Origin: Hymenobacter elongatus
Lineage (GTDB): Bacteria; Bacteroidota; Bacteroidia; Cytophagales; Hymenobacteraceae
Assembly (NCBI RefSeq): GCF_004745955.1
Contig: NZ_SRLD01000001.1
Location: forward strand, 62,001 to 126,000
Direction of reading: 5' to 3'
Length of the DNA stretch: 64,000 nucleotides
The notes under the pieces are model-generated. The model saw only the letters and a list, made by a program, of their open reading frames with translations, was not told where the DNA came from and searched no databases. Position numbers and translations under genes: made by a program. Of this stretch, positions 33,263 to 42,821 are shown one piece after another (position 1 is the first letter of the stretch; every line of letters starts with the position of its first letter).

Positions 33263-34303
33263 ATGGAATTTACGGTAGGCCAGATTGCGGAAGTGCTGCA
33301 GGGTGTCGTCGAGGGCGACGCCACGCCACGCATCGACCGATTGGCAAAAATCGAAGAAGCACAGGCCGGAGCCCTCTCCTTCCTGTCGAATCTGAAGTAT
33401 GAGGCCCACCTCTACACAACCGGGGCCTCAGCCGTCATCGTGAGCAAGACGCTGGTCGTGAAGCACCCCGTAAGCGCGGCCCTTATTCGCGTCGACGACC
33501 CCTATTCCAGCTTTACCACGCTGCTCGAATTCTACCAGCAAGCCACCCGCACCGGCCGGCGCGGCGTAGAGGAGCCCGCTTTTATGGGCAGCAACTCCCA
33601 CATTGGCGACAACCACTACCGCGGCGCTTTCTCCTATATCGGCCAGAACTGCCGGATCGGCCGCGACGTGGTCATTTTCCCGCAAGCCTACATCGGCGAC
33701 CGGTGCGTTATCGGCGACGGCACCATTATCTATGCCGGGGCCAAAATTTACGCCGAAACTATCATTGGCGCGCGCTGCACCATCCATGCCGGGGCCGTTA
33801 TCGGCTCCGACGGCTTCGGTTTCGCCCCCCAGCCCGACGGCTCCTACCGCACCATTCCCCAGATCGGCAACGTGGTGCTGGAAGATAACGTGAGCATCGG
33901 GGCCAACACCACCATCGACTGCGCCACGATGGGCTCGACCATTATCCGCGAAGGAGCCAAAATCGACAACCTCGTGCAGGTGGCCCACAACGTCGAAATC
34001 GGCCGCCACACGGTGGTAGCGGCCCAAACCGGCATTTCGGGCTCCACCAAAATCGGCGACTTCTGCGTGCTGGCGGGCCAGGCGGGTATTGCCGGTCATC
34101 TCACGCTGGCCAACCGCACCACCGTCACGGCCCAGTCGGGCGTGGGCAAGTCGATCAAGGCGGAAGGCATTCTGCTGCAAGGCTCGCCGGCCTTCAGCCT
34201 GCGCGACAGTCTGCGGGCCAATGCCGTTTTTCGCCACCTGCCGGAAATGGAGCGCCGCCTGGCCGAACTGGAGCGTGCCGCATCCATGCCGGAAAAGTCC
34301 TAG
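33263..34303 (+). CDS. lpxD: UDP-3-O-acylglucosamine N-acyltransferase
   Basis: 346 residues from the ATG at 33263. An N-terminal uridine-binding domain ([27 protein letters not shown]) is followed by left-handed beta-helix hexapeptide repeats ([20 protein letters not shown] and others) and the catalytic His in [10 protein letters not shown]. It adds the second hydroxyacyl chain in lipid A synthesis at the cytoplasmic face of the inner membrane. It opens the block lpxD - lpxC/fabZ - lpxA, though a hairpin at 34316 may partly separate it from the rest. Confidence 0.95.
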   Translation: MEFTVGQIAEVLQGVVEGDATPRIDRLAKIEEAQAGALSFLSNLKYEAHLYTTGASAVIVSKTLVVKHPVSAALIRVDDPYSSFTTLLEFYQQATRTGRRGVEEPAFMGSNSHIGDNHYRGAFSYIGQNCRIGRDVVIFPQAYIGDRCVIGDGTIIYAGAKIYAETIIGARCTIHAGAVIGSDGFGFAPQPDGSYRTIPQIGNVVLEDNVSIGANTTIDCATMGSTIIREGAKIDNLVQVAHNVEIGRHTVVAAQTGISGSTKIGDFCVLAGQAGIAGHLTLANRTTVTAQSGVGKSIKAEGILLQGSPAFSLRDSLRANAVFRHLPEMERRLAELERAASMPEKS

Positions 34304-34315
34304 CTTTGCGCCTTG

Positions 34316-34359
34316 AAAAGCTGCTGGCATTTGGCTGTTAGCTAAAGCCCGCAGCTTTT
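34316..34359 (+). terminator. Hairpin after lpxD
   Basis: AAAAGCTGC (34316-34324) pairs with GCAGCTTTT (34351-34359), followed by TTGTT. The loop of 26 bases contains further self-complementary sequence. It may attenuate read-through into lpxC-fabZ. Confidence 0.5.
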
Positions 34360-34436
34360 TTGTTACCGCTGTTTCCCATTATCGACGTTTCCGCCCGTTA
34401 GCTAGCAGCTTCCCGCTTGCAGCTCACAGCCCCCCA

Positions 34437-35831
34437 ATGAACGACAAGCAACACACCATTAAGGCCCCTGTGACCGTGAGCGGCATTGGCCTGCACACCG
34501 GCGTTTCGGCTACCATGACCTTCTGCCCCGCGCCGGTCAATCATGGCTACAAGTTTCAGCGCATCGATTTGCCCGGCCAGCCCGTTGTCGATGCCGACGT
34601 CGACAATGTGGTGGATTTGTCCCGTGGCACCACCATTGAGCAGAACGGCGCCCGCGTGAACACCGTGGAGCACACGCTGGCCGCGCTGGTGGGCTTGCAG
34701 CTCGATAACGTGATGATTCAGCTTGATGGTCCCGAGCCGCCCATTATGGATGGCTCGTCCTACGAATTCATCAAAGCTATTCAGGAAGTGGGCCTGCTGG
34801 AGCAGAATGCGTTGCGCAACTACTTCGAGATTCCCTCCGAAATACGCTACGTGGATCATGCCCGGGCCGTGGAAATTGCCGCCCTGCCCCTGAACGACTA
34901 CCGCCTCACGGTGATGGTGGACTACAATTCGCCCGTGCTGGGCTCCCAGCACGCCTCCCTGACGGATATCACCCAGTTTACGGCCGAAATTTCTTCGTCG
35001 CGCACCTTTTGCTTTTTGCACGAGCTGGAAGCCCTCTATAAGTCCAACCTCATCAAGGGCGGCGATTTGAGCAATGCCATCGTGGTCGTGGACCGGGTGG
35101 TGAGCGACGAGGAGCTGACGGATCTGGCCACCATGCTGGGCAAGCCCAAAGTGGCCGTCAAGAAAGAAGGCATTCTCAACAATGTGGACCTGCGCTACAA
35201 GAACGAGCCCGCCCGCCACAAGCTGCTCGACCTGGTAGGTGATCTGGCCCTGGTGGGCCGGCCGCTGAAAGGCCAGATTCTGGCGGCCCGCCCCGGCCAC
35301 GCGGCCAACGTGGCCTTCGCCAAGAAGATCAAGAAGAAGATGATGGAGGCCAACACCTCCCCCGTGCCGAGCTACGACCCTAGCCGGGAACCAGTGCTGG
35401 ATATCAACCAGATCAGTCAGATTCTGCCCCACCGCTACCCGTTTCTGCTCATCGACAAGGTGATTCATCTTGATGCCAACACCGTGACGAGCATCAAGAA
35501 CGTGACCATCAATGAGCCGTTTTTTCCCGGCCATTTCCCCGGCAACCCGGTAATGCCCGGCGTGCTCCAGATTGAGGCCATGGCCCAGACCGGCGGCATT
35601 CTGGTGCTCAATACCGTGCCCGATCCGGAGAACTACTGGACTTACTTTTTGGGCATCGAAAACTGTCGCTTCCGCAAGAAAGTTGTGCCCGGCGACACTA
35701 TCATTTTCCGCTGCCACCTGTTGTCCCCCATCAAGCGCGGCATTGCCAAAATGAAAGGCCAGGCCTTCGTCAACGGCAAAATCGTGATGGAAGCGGAGAT
35801 GAGCGCGGCCATTGTTCGCAAAGACGCTTAA
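34437..35831 (+). CDS. lpxC-fabZ: Bifunctional LpxC deacetylase / FabZ dehydratase
   Basis: 464 residues, the fusion typical of Bacteroidetes. The LpxC part (residues 1 to about 310) removes the acetyl group from UDP-3-O-acyl-GlcNAc, the committed step of lipid A synthesis; zinc ligands lie in VEHTLAAL and [15 protein letters not shown], and the usual GHAAN follows. The FabZ part (about 320-464) dehydrates 3-hydroxyacyl-[37 protein letters not shown] with catalytic His and Glu. Both enzymes draw on the same hydroxyacyl-ACP pool. lpxA follows 112 bases downstream. Confidence 0.96.
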   Translation: MNDKQHTIKAPVTVSGIGLHTGVSATMTFCPAPVNHGYKFQRIDLPGQPVVDADVDNVVDLSRGTTIEQNGARVNTVEHTLAALVGLQLDNVMIQLDGPEPPIMDGSSYEFIKAIQEVGLLEQNALRNYFEIPSEIRYVDHARAVEIAALPLNDYRLTVMVDYNSPVLGSQHASLTDITQFTAEISSSRTFCFLHELEALYKSNLIKGGDLSNAIVVVDRVVSDEELTDLATMLGKPKVAVKKEGILNNVDLRYKNEPARHKLLDLVGDLALVGRPLKGQILAARPGHAANVAFAKKIKKKMMEANTSPVPSYDPSREPVLDINQISQILPHRYPFLLIDKVIHLDANTVTSIKNVTINEPFFPGHFPGNPVMPGVLQIEAMAQTGGILVLNTVPDPENYWTYFLGIENCRFRKKVVPGDTIIFRCHLLSPIKRGIAKMKGQAFVNGKIVMEAEMSAAIVRKDA

Positions 35832-35943
35832 TATTCAGTTAGTAATTAATACGTAAGAATGCATACTTCTCTGACGAAAGGCAGCCCCCGCAACGTTGAG
35901 GAAATTCTGGAGTATTAATTCTTGATTACTAATTACCCAACGA

Positions 35944-36741
35944 ATGAACCAGCCGCTCGCCTATATACACCCCGAAGCCAAAATCGCCCAGAACGTGGTA
36001 GTGGAGCCTTTCACCACCATCGACAAGGACGTGGAAATCGGGGAAGGCACCTGGATTGGCCCCAATGTGACCATCATGTCGGGAGCCCGCATTGGTAAAA
36101 ACTGCAAGATTTTCCCTGGGGCCGTCATCGCTGCTATGCCGCAGGACCTCAAGTTTGCGGGGGAGCGCACCACCGTTTATATCGGCGACAACACCGTTAT
36201 CCGGGAGTGCGTGACCGTGAACCGCGGCACCGTGGACCGGCTCAAGACCGTGGTGGGTGCCAATTGCCTGCTGATGGCCTACGTGCACGTGGCCCACGAC
36301 TGCGTGATTGGCAACAACTGCGTGCTGGCCAACGGCGTGCAGCTGGCGGGCCATGTCGAAATCGGCGACCATGCCATTATCGGGGGCACCTCCGCCGTGC
36401 ACCAGTTCGTGAAAGTGGGGCAGCACGCCATGATTTCGGGCGGCTCCCTGATTCGCAAAGACGTGCCGCCGTTCGTGAAGGCGGGCCGGGAGCCGCTGAC
36501 GTACAGCGGTATCAACTCCATCGGTCTGCGCCGCCGGGGCTTCTCCGACCAGAAGATCAGTGAGATTCAGCAGCTTTACCGGTTGCTGTTCCTGAGTGGG
36601 CTCAACAACAACGATGCCCTGGATAAAATTGAGCTGGAGCTGTTGCCTTCCCCGGAGCGCGACGAGGTCGTAAATTTCGTGCGCAACTCGGGTCGGGGTA
36701 TCATCAAGGGCTACTCCCGCAACGGCAACGGTGCGGATTGA
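35944..36741 (+). CDS. lpxA: UDP-N-acetylglucosamine O-acyltransferase
   Basis: 265 residues, normal length. Left-handed beta-helix repeats start at once (YIHPEAKIAQNVVVEPFTTI), with the catalytic His region YVHVAHDCVIGNNC and the family stretch INSIGLRRRGFS. It performs the first acylation of lipid A synthesis. The AT-rich spacer before it (35832-35943) contains imperfect inverted copies of TTAGTAAT/TTAATAC. The stop overlaps the start of the ABC gene by 11 bases. Confidence 0.95.
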   Translation: MNQPLAYIHPEAKIAQNVVVEPFTTIDKDVEIGEGTWIGPNVTIMSGARIGKNCKIFPGAVIAAMPQDLKFAGERTTVYIGDNTVIRECVTVNRGTVDRLKTVVGANCLLMAYVHVAHDCVIGNNCVLANGVQLAGHVEIGDHAIIGGTSAVHQFVKVGQHAMISGGSLIRKDVPPFVKAGREPLTYSGINSIGLRRRGFSDQKISEIQQLYRLLFLSGLNNNDALDKIELELLPSPERDEVVNFVRNSGRGIIKGYSRNGNGAD

Positions 36742-37363
36742 GGCGACCAAGCTCGGGAAGCGCTTCCACCGCGAGTGGATCTTCCGGGGCCTGAACCACA
36801 CTTTTCACCCCGGTACCGCCACGGCGGTGCTGGGCCCGAACGGCTCGGGCAAAAGCACGCTGCTCAACACCCTCTCCGGCCAGATTCTGCCCACGGAGGG
36901 TAGCTTGGTCTATTCTTTTCAGGGTCAGCCGGTAGCGGTAGAGGACGTGCCGCGCCGCTTGGCCTATTGTGCTCCTTACCTGGAGCTGATTGAGGAGCTG
37001 ACGCTGAGTGAGCTATTGCACTTTCACACCCGCTTCAAGCCGCTACGTCCTGGCATCACTCCAGCCCAGCTGATTGAGCGGATGTACCTGGAGAAGTCAC
37101 GCCACAAGCTGGTACGCGACTTTTCGTCCGGCATGAAGCAACGACTCAAGCTGGGCCTGGCGCTGTACGCCGATTCGCCCCTGCTGCTGCTCGACGAGCC
37201 TACCACAAACCTCGACCGTGCTGGCGTTGCCTGGTACCAGGAGCACGTGCAGGCTACCGTGGCCGGCCGGTTGGTCATCGTCAGCTCCAATGTGCCGGAA
37301 GAGTACGCCTTCTGCCAGCACCAGATCAGCGTCACTGATTTCGGTGCCCAGGCTGCCCGCTAA
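36731..37363 (+). CDS. ABC transporter ATP-binding protein
   Basis: 210 residues. The GTG at 36731 overlaps the lpxA end, which suggests translational coupling. Walker A is GPNGSGKST (35-43), the signature a variant FSSGMKQRLKLG, and Walker B LLLLDEPTTNLD. Such short, membrane-partner-free ATPases of the CcmA type are common in Bacteroidetes. No permease is adjacent, so the cargo is unknown; the link to lpxA hints at envelope transport, but this is inference. Confidence 0.88.
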   Translation: MRIEATKLGKRFHREWIFRGLNHTFHPGTATAVLGPNGSGKSTLLNTLSGQILPTEGSLVYSFQGQPVAVEDVPRRLAYCAPYLELIEELTLSELLHFHTRFKPLRPGITPAQLIERMYLEKSRHKLVRDFSSGMKQRLKLGLALYADSPLLLLDEPTTNLDRAGVAWYQEHVQATVAGRLVIVSSNVPEEYAFCQHQISVTDFGAQAAR

Positions 37364-37585
37364 GGGTGTGTGTGAGACGTTTCGGGGTGTTTGCGTGACG
37401 GTAGCAGACAATTGGCCTTCCCGCAACTATCAGGGTCAGGCAGCGGTAGAAGTGCTGCCGTTTCCGGGCCCGGAACTTCCATTTGCGCTGATGCAGCACG
37501 GGCTGTATGTGCTACTAAGATTTTTTTGAGGCCGGCGGGCAACTTATTTTCTGCCTCAGCAATTAACCCCAAGCGGGTTCCCGCG

Positions 37586-37593
37586 TATCTTTG
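37586..37593 (+). promoter_or_regulatory. -7 promoter element
   Basis: TATCTTTG fits TAnnTTTG and lies about 60 bases ahead of the acidic-protein start. No clear -33 TTG. Confidence 0.5.
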
Positions 37594-37653
37594 CAGCCGA
37601 AACCCGCGCGTTTGCCTCTTTCATTTTTTCACTTTTACCGCCCTCGCAAGGCT

Positions 37654-38007
37654 ATGAAACAATACGACGACCTCGACGATGACGACCTGCTCGGTGATGA
37701 TGACGAGCTGGATACATTCGCCAAAACGGGCGGCAGCAAAACCCGCGGCAACGACGAAGACCGCCTCAGTGCCAAGTATGCCGACTACCTGATGTGGCGC
37801 GATACAGGCTCCTCCCACGATGAGGCCCTGGACCTGGCCAGCATGACGGAGGATGAATATACTACCGCCGAAGCGGCCGAAGACCCTGATGGCAGCGGCT
37901 TTGCCAGCCTCGACGACGATGACGACTTCGCCGACGACGATGACGACGACTCCTATGGCAGCAGCCGAGGCAGCCGAAGCTCCCGCTATTCTGAAGACGA
38001 CTACTAA
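37654..38007 (+). CDS. Small highly acidic hypothetical protein
   Basis: 117 residues with Asp runs at both ends (DDLDDDDLLGDDDELD near the start; DDDDDFADDDDDDSYG near residue 90) and a central helix-like part (DRLSAKYADYLMWRDTGSSH). The tail is Ser/Arg-rich. Likely disordered and cation- or partner-binding; no family recognised. It is bounded by its own promoter element and a very strong terminator, so it is probably a single-gene unit. Confidence 0.75.
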   Translation: MKQYDDLDDDDLLGDDDELDTFAKTGGSKTRGNDEDRLSAKYADYLMWRDTGSSHDEALDLASMTEDEYTTAEAAEDPDGSGFASLDDDDDFADDDDDDSYGSSRGSRSSRYSEDDY

Positions 38008-38014
38008 ACGCGTT

Positions 38015-38095
38015 TACACGCCTTAATCACACCCACAAAAAAGCCCCGCTGGTATTTCCGGCGGGGCTTTTTTGTGGGTGTGATTAAGGCGTGTA
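38015..38095. terminator. Bidirectional terminator, 35-base perfect stem
   Basis: 38015-38049 is exactly inverted at 38061-38095 around an 11-base loop. The inner stem AAAAAAGCCCCGC/GCGGGGCTTTTTT has A and T tracts on both sides, so it works for the acidic-protein gene and the convergent DUF4197 gene. Confidence 0.93.
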
Positions 38096-38098
38096 GCT

Positions 38099-38872
38099 TC
38101 AAGATTTATTGCCGCCGAATACCCGGCGCAACAACTCAGTGGTGCGCGCTACCGGGTTTTCCCGGATGTTTACTTCTTCCTGCGCAATAAGCGTGAACAG
38201 ACCGCCAATGGCTTTGTCGGTGGCATATTGGGTCAAATCGGTGTTCACCGGCTTCACCATCGGAATCATGTTGTAGCGCGTAGTAAGGTCGGAGTAGTAG
38301 CGCGTGGCGTTTACCTTCTCTAACGACTGCCGAATGATGGGCTGGAAGGCCGAGGTGAGTTGGGTAGTGGTAGTACGCTTGAGGTAGGTGGTAGCGGCGT
38401 CCTTTTCCCCCGTCAGAATGCCCCAGACGTCTTTAAACGTCAGGCTCTTGATGGCTGACAGGAAAATGGGCTTGGCGCTGCGGGCCGCGTCTTCAGCCCC
38501 CCGGTTCAGGGAAAGCTCAAACTTATCGACTTGGGCCCCGAGGCCGATAGCGCGCAGGGAAGTGGCCACGCGCTGGGCATCCGGCGGAAACGGAATCCGA
38601 ATCAGCCGGTTCAGATAGAAGCCATCCTGTTTGGAGGCTTGGTCCGAGCCTTTCGTAATTCCTTGGCTCAATGCTTCCTTCAGACCCATGGCGGCCTCGT
38701 TCTGACTAACGGCTCCGGTTGTTCTGCCGGTCGGTATGGTACCAACTCCGGTGGAGGAGCCAGGCCGGGATTTTAAAATATCCTCCAGCTTGGGAAGGCG
38801 AAATTGCGCGGAAGCCGTGAAGCTGACGGCCGTAAGAGCCAGGGTCAACAAAAGAGAATGAGTCTTTTTCAT
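38099..38872 (-). CDS. DUF4197 family exported protein
   Basis: 257 residues from the ATG at 38872; the longer frame to 38929 adds 19 residues ahead of a clean signal peptide (SLLLTLALTAVSFTASAQ). The body has the DUF4197 pattern: GLKEALSQGITKGSDQASKQ, IPFPPDAQRV, NRGAEDAARSAKPIFLSAIK and DKAIGGLFTLIAQEE. It is periplasmic or lipid-facing with no known activity. A paralogue lies directly upstream on the same strand. Confidence 0.88.
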   Translation of the reverse strand: MKKTHSLLLTLALTAVSFTASAQFRLPKLEDILKSRPGSSTGVGTIPTGRTTGAVSQNEAAMGLKEALSQGITKGSDQASKQDGFYLNRLIRIPFPPDAQRVATSLRAIGLGAQVDKFELSLNRGAEDAARSAKPIFLSAIKSLTFKDVWGILTGEKDAATTYLKRTTTTQLTSAFQPIIRQSLEKVNATRYYSDLTTRYNMIPMVKPVNTDLTQYATDKAIGGLFTLIAQEEVNIRENPVARTTELLRRVFGGNKS

Positions 38873-38975
38873 AGAGGTGGAGGAGCAAGAAACCCGGCCA
38901 ACCCGGCCGACAGTAGCGGCAAGGCACAAACCAGACCAAATTGTTCCGGGCGGGCTTTTTCCCTTTCAGGCACGA

Positions 38976-39011
38976 AAAAGCCCGCCGGCGGGATGCACCA
39001 AGCGGGCTTTT
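38976..39011 (-). terminator. Terminator between the two DUF4197 genes
   Basis: AAAAGCCCGC (38976-38985) pairs with GCGGGCTTTT (39002-39011) with a 16-base loop. On the minus strand the T run follows the stem, ending the upstream paralogue's transcript. Confidence 0.75.
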
Positions 39012-39030
39012 GCAAAATCAGGTGGTTCTT

Positions 39031-39840
39031 TTACTTGCCGAACGCGCGCTTCAGCGCAGCTGAGCCCCGAGCCGCCGCATTGAGCCGGATACGACCTTCT
39101 TCCTCGGCCATGAGTGTGAAGATACCATCCGAGGTTTTCTGGGTGGCATAAGTCGTCAGGTCCGTGTTGATGGCCGTCATCATCGGAATCTTGTTGTAGC
39201 GGGCCACCATTTCGCCGTAGAGCTTGGTGGCCCCGGTTTGCTCCAGCGACTGTTGCACGATGGGTTTTAGGGCTGCTACCAACTGGGCTTCGGTGTTGGT
39301 GTGCAGATAGAGCGTGGCCGCGTCGGGCTCCCGGGTTGTCACCAGGGCCATAGCGTCGGCGAAGCTCAGATTCTGGATAGCCGTCAGAAATATAGGTTTG
39401 GCCTGCAGGGCGGCGGCTTCGGCACCACGGTTCAGAGCGACTTCAAACCGGTCGACCAACGCCCCCAGGCGCAAGCCCCGCAGCGTAGTAGAGACCAGCT
39501 CGGCCTCGGGCGGAAACGGGATACGAATGTCGGCGTTGGCATTGAAGCCATCGGCCGAGCCAGCCACCTCGGTAGCGCGGGTGATGCTCTGCGTGAGGGC
39601 CTCGCGCAGACCGGTGGTGGCCTCGGGCAGCGTGAGCGGCACGGGAGCCACCACCACAGGCGCAGTTACTTTGGTGGTGGCCTTCACCGTGGTTTTAACC
39701 GGCGCTTTGGTTGTTTTTTTGGTCGTGGTTTTCGCTTTGGTAGTGGTAGTTTTGGGCTTGGGTTTGGTTTGAGCCCAAACCACCTGCGAACCTGCCAGAC
39801 TTACAACCAACGCGGCGACGAGAATACGAAAACGAAGCAT
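39031..39840 (-). CDS. DUF4197 family exported protein with a Lys/Thr-rich linker
   Basis: 269 residues. A signal peptide (ILVAALVVSLAGSQVVWAQ) is followed by a low-complexity linker of Lys, Thr, Pro and Val (about residues 25-70), then the DUF4197 domain (GLREALTQSITRATEVAG, IPFPPEAELV, NRGAEAAALQAKPIFLTAIQ, GIFTLMAEEEGRIR). The linker, absent in the paralogue, may span peptidoglycan or bind anionic polymer. The gene is divergent from cinA, 99 bases away. Confidence 0.87.
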   Translation of the reverse strand: MLRFRILVAALVVSLAGSQVVWAQTKPKPKTTTTKAKTTTKKTTKAPVKTTVKATTKVTAPVVVAPVPLTLPEATTGLREALTQSITRATEVAGSADGFNANADIRIPFPPEAELVSTTLRGLRLGALVDRFEVALNRGAEAAALQAKPIFLTAIQNLSFADAMALVTTREPDAATLYLHTNTEAQLVAALKPIVQQSLEQTGATKLYGEMVARYNKIPMMTAINTDLTTYATQKTSDGIFTLMAEEEGRIRLNAAARGSAALKRAFGK

Positions 39841-39939
39841 AGAGTAGAAAAAGCGAAAAACCTGTCGCCCATAGTGAGCGTCTTATTCGCATTGGCCCCA
39901 AATTGCACCAAATTCCCTCTCCTTCCTAACTCCCGGTCC

Positions 39940-41193
39940 ATGTCCCACACTCCAGACGCAGAAATTATCACCATTGGCGACGAGCTCCTGTACGGTCAGG
40001 TCGTGGATACCAACTCCGCATTCATGGGCCAGGAGTTGGGCAAGCTCGGCGTGCGGGTACGGCAGATAACCAGCGTTTCCGACCGGGCCGACGAAATCGT
40101 GCAGGCCCTGGACGCGGCCCGGCAGCGCGCCCAGGTGGTGCTGATTACCGGCGGCCTGGGCCCGACCAAAGACGACCTTACCAAGAACATTCTGACCGAC
40201 TACTTCCACACGGAGCTGGTGCTGCACGAAGCTTCTCTGCGCGACGTGGAAGCCATATTTGCCCGCTTCAACCGGCCCATGATGGAAGTGAATCGCCAGC
40301 AGGCCTTTCTGCCGGCCACCTGCACGCCGGTGCGCAATGCCGTAGGCACTGCCCCCGGCATGTGGTTCGAAGACCAGGGCGTGGTATTCGTGTCGATGCC
40401 TGGCGTGCCCTTCGAGATGAAGCGCATGATGACCGATACGGTGCTACCCCGCCTGAAGCGCCATTTCCAGACGCCACCCATCGAGCATATCGTGGTGCAG
40501 ACGGTAGGCCTGGGCGAGTCGTTTCTGGCTGATAAAATAGCGGCCTGGGAAGATGCGCTACCAGCCCACATGAAGCTGGCCTATCTGCCGTATCTGGGTG
40601 GTGTGCGCCTGCGCCTCACCGGCTCCGATGATGGCCGGCCCGACCTGCGCGGCCGCATGGAAGCCCTGCTACCCGAGCTCCGAGCGCTGCTCGGCGACTA
40701 TATTTTTGCGGAAGGAGAAGTACCGCTCGAAGCCGCCGTGGGCCAGCTTTTGCGGGAGCATGGCCTCACTCTCGGGACGGCCGAGAGCTGCACCGGCGGC
40801 TACATTGCCCACCGGCTGACCAGCGTGGCGGGTAGCTCGGGCTACTTTTTGGGCAGCATTATTTCCTATCATAACGACATCAAGATCAAAGAGCTAGGTG
40901 TATCGCCTGAATCTATTGCTACACATGGAGCGGTGAGTGAGGAAGTGGTGCGCCAGATGGCCGAAGGAGCCCGCCAGCGCCTGGGCGTGGATGTTGCCGT
41001 TGCTACCAGCGGCATAGCCGGCCCCGACGGCGGCAGCGAGGAAAAACCCGTCGGTACATTCTGGCTGGCCTATGCCGATGCGCACCAGACCATAGCCCGC
41101 AAAATCACTTTTAACCGGGGCCGCCAGCTCAACATCGAGTACGCTACTACCAGCGTACTGAACCTGCTACGCCAGAGCTTGCCTAAGCTGTAG
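39940..41193 (+). CDS. cinA: CinA-family protein (nicotinamide-nucleotide amidase)
   Basis: 417 residues from the ATG at 39940; the frame is open further upstream opposite the DUF4197 gene. The N-terminal MoCF-like domain has IITIGDELLYGQVVDTNSAF and ITGGLGPTKDDLTKN. The C-terminal PncC domain has AESCTGGYIAHRLTSVAGSS with the catalytic Ser, and TSGIAGPDGGSEEKPVGTFW. It would hydrolyse NMN to nicotinic acid mononucleotide and possibly ADP-ribose. Single gene, full length. Confidence 0.93.
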   Translation: MSHTPDAEIITIGDELLYGQVVDTNSAFMGQELGKLGVRVRQITSVSDRADEIVQALDAARQRAQVVLITGGLGPTKDDLTKNILTDYFHTELVLHEASLRDVEAIFARFNRPMMEVNRQQAFLPATCTPVRNAVGTAPGMWFEDQGVVFVSMPGVPFEMKRMMTDTVLPRLKRHFQTPPIEHIVVQTVGLGESFLADKIAAWEDALPAHMKLAYLPYLGGVRLRLTGSDDGRPDLRGRMEALLPELRALLGDYIFAEGEVPLEAAVGQLLREHGLTLGTAESCTGGYIAHRLTSVAGSSGYFLGSIISYHNDIKIKELGVSPESIATHGAVSEEVVRQMAEGARQRLGVDVAVATSGIAGPDGGSEEKPVGTFWLAYADAHQTIARKITFNRGRQLNIEYATTSVLNLLRQSLPKL

Positions 41194-41348
41194 AGACAGG
41201 CTCGTTCATAGCCCACCGCAGTCTTTTTTCGCCCACCGCTTTATCCGGCTCCTGGTATCTGGCCCTGCTGCCGCGTTCGGCTTAGTGGTTTCTGTTACCT
41301 TTGAGGCCTCAATCTCCCACCCAACAACCCCCAACAACCCAATACCGC

Positions 41349-42743
41349 ATGGCACGAGTGGAAATGGTGATGCCCAAAATGGGCGAAAGCATTATGGAAG
41401 GCACCGTCCTGAAATGGCTCAAGCAAGTCGGCGACGCCATTGAGCAGGACGAATCGGTGCTGGAAGTGGCAACGGACAAAGTTGATACCGAAGTGCCCGC
41501 CATTTATGCTGGGGTATTGCAGGAAATTCTGGTGCAGGAAGGCCAAGTGGTAGCTGTGGGCTCTCCCATTGCTGTTATCGAAACCGAGGCGGCTAGCGCT
41601 GGTGCGCCCGCTCCGACGGCCGCCCCGGCCGCTCCCCAGCAAACGCCCGCGCCTTCGTTGAATGGGGCTGAAACAAGCGTACCCTACCTGCCCGAGCTGC
41701 ACGACCCACAGGCCACGGCCGTGGCCCAGCCCGGCCGCTTCTACTCGCCGCTGGTTCTCAATATTGCCCGCCAGGAAGGAATTTCGATGGGTGATCTGGA
41801 GTATCTGCCCGGCACCGGCAAAGAAGGCCGCGTAACCAAGCAGGATATTCTGGCCTACGTGGAAGGCGGCAAAAAGCCCCTGACGCAGGCTGCCCCAGCC
41901 ACCGTTGCGGCCGCCCCTCAGCCCGCTCCCGCTGCCCCGGCCGTAGCAGCCCCAATACCAGCCGCCGCACCCGCCGCACCCGCCGCGCAACCGGCTGCCA
42001 CGCCCGCCAGCAAGCCAGCGCCATCCGTGAGCGGCAACAACGAGCTGGTTGAAATGGACCGCATGCGCAAGATGATTGCCCAGCGCATGGTAGACTCAGT
42101 TCGTATCTCGCCCCACGTTACTTCTTTCGTGGAAGCCGACGTGACCGAAATCGTCAACTGGCGCAACAAGCACAAGGATGCCTACAAGAAGCGCGAGGGC
42201 GAAAATCTGACCTTCACGCCCATCTTCATTCAGGCCGTGGCCCGCGCCATTCAGGACTTTCCGAACATCAACGTATCGGTCGATGGTGACTACATCATCA
42301 AGAAGCGCGACATCAACATTGGGGTAGCCGTAGCGTTGCCCTCCGGCAACCTTATCGTACCCGTGATTCACAATGCCGACCAGCTTAACCTCAATGGTCT
42401 GAGCAAGCGGATGAACGACCTGGCTACGCGGGCCCGGGCCAACAAGCTTAAGCCGGAAGACCTGGAAGGCGGCACCTACACGCTGAGCAACGTGGGCTCA
42501 TTCGGCAACGTGATGGGCACGCCCATCATCATGCAGCCCCAGGTCGCCATCATGGCCGTGGGCGCTATCAAGAAGAAGCCAGCCGTCATCGAAACACCAC
42601 AGGGCGACCTGATCGGCATTCGGCACTTTATGTTCCTCTCGCATAGCTACGACCACCGCGTGGTCGATGGCTCATTGGGCGGTATGTTCGTGCGCAAAGT
42701 GGCCGACTACCTGGAGCAGTTCGACCCGAACACAGCTATCTAA
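41349..42743 (+). CDS. 2-oxoacid dehydrogenase E2 (dihydrolipoyl acyltransferase)
   Basis: 464 residues from the ATG at 41349. The lipoyl domain carries Lys44 (VATDKVDTEVPA). An Ala/Pro linker leads to the E3-binding domain (YSPLVLNIARQEGISMGDLE), a second Ala/Pro linker follows, and then the catalytic domain with DHRVVDGSLGG (His about 436, Asp about 440). The sequence fits branched-chain 2-oxoacid or pyruvate dehydrogenase E2; succinyl-type is less likely. No E1 or E3 gene is next to it. A terminator follows the stop. Confidence 0.92.
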   Translation: MARVEMVMPKMGESIMEGTVLKWLKQVGDAIEQDESVLEVATDKVDTEVPAIYAGVLQEILVQEGQVVAVGSPIAVIETEAASAGAPAPTAAPAAPQQTPAPSLNGAETSVPYLPELHDPQATAVAQPGRFYSPLVLNIARQEGISMGDLEYLPGTGKEGRVTKQDILAYVEGGKKPLTQAAPATVAAAPQPAPAAPAVAAPIPAAAPAAPAAQPAATPASKPAPSVSGNNELVEMDRMRKMIAQRMVDSVRISPHVTSFVEADVTEIVNWRNKHKDAYKKREGENLTFTPIFIQAVARAIQDFPNINVSVDGDYIIKKRDINIGVAVALPSGNLIVPVIHNADQLNLNGLSKRMNDLATRARANKLKPEDLEGGTYTLSNVGSFGNVMGTPIIMQPQVAIMAVGAIKKKPAVIETPQGDLIGIRHFMFLSHSYDHRVVDGSLGGMFVRKVADYLEQFDPNTAI

Positions 42744-42775
42744 GCAGCGCGGGCTACCCCTACCTTTACCGGAAC

Positions 42776-42798
42776 AAGCCCATCAGATTGATGGGCTT
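42776..42798 (+). terminator. Terminator after the E2 gene
   Basis: AAGCCCATCA (42776-42785) pairs with TGATGGGCTT (42789-42798) around a 3-base loop, followed by TTCTTTTTGA. It ends 23 bases before the next start. Confidence 0.85.
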
Positions 42799-42821
42799 TT
42801 CTTTTTGATTTTCAGAATTTT

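Noticed and set aside
35832..35943. Imperfect inverted AT-rich repeat before lpxA as a regulatory site
   Set aside because: The arms match only in short pieces (TTAGTAAT, TTAATAC), and similar AT-rich text occurs at 54774, so it is probably ordinary spacer.
37376..37529. Possible small gene after the ABC ATPase
   Set aside because: The frame has only GTG starts, no recognisable sequence, and crosses a spacer with promoter elements for the next gene.
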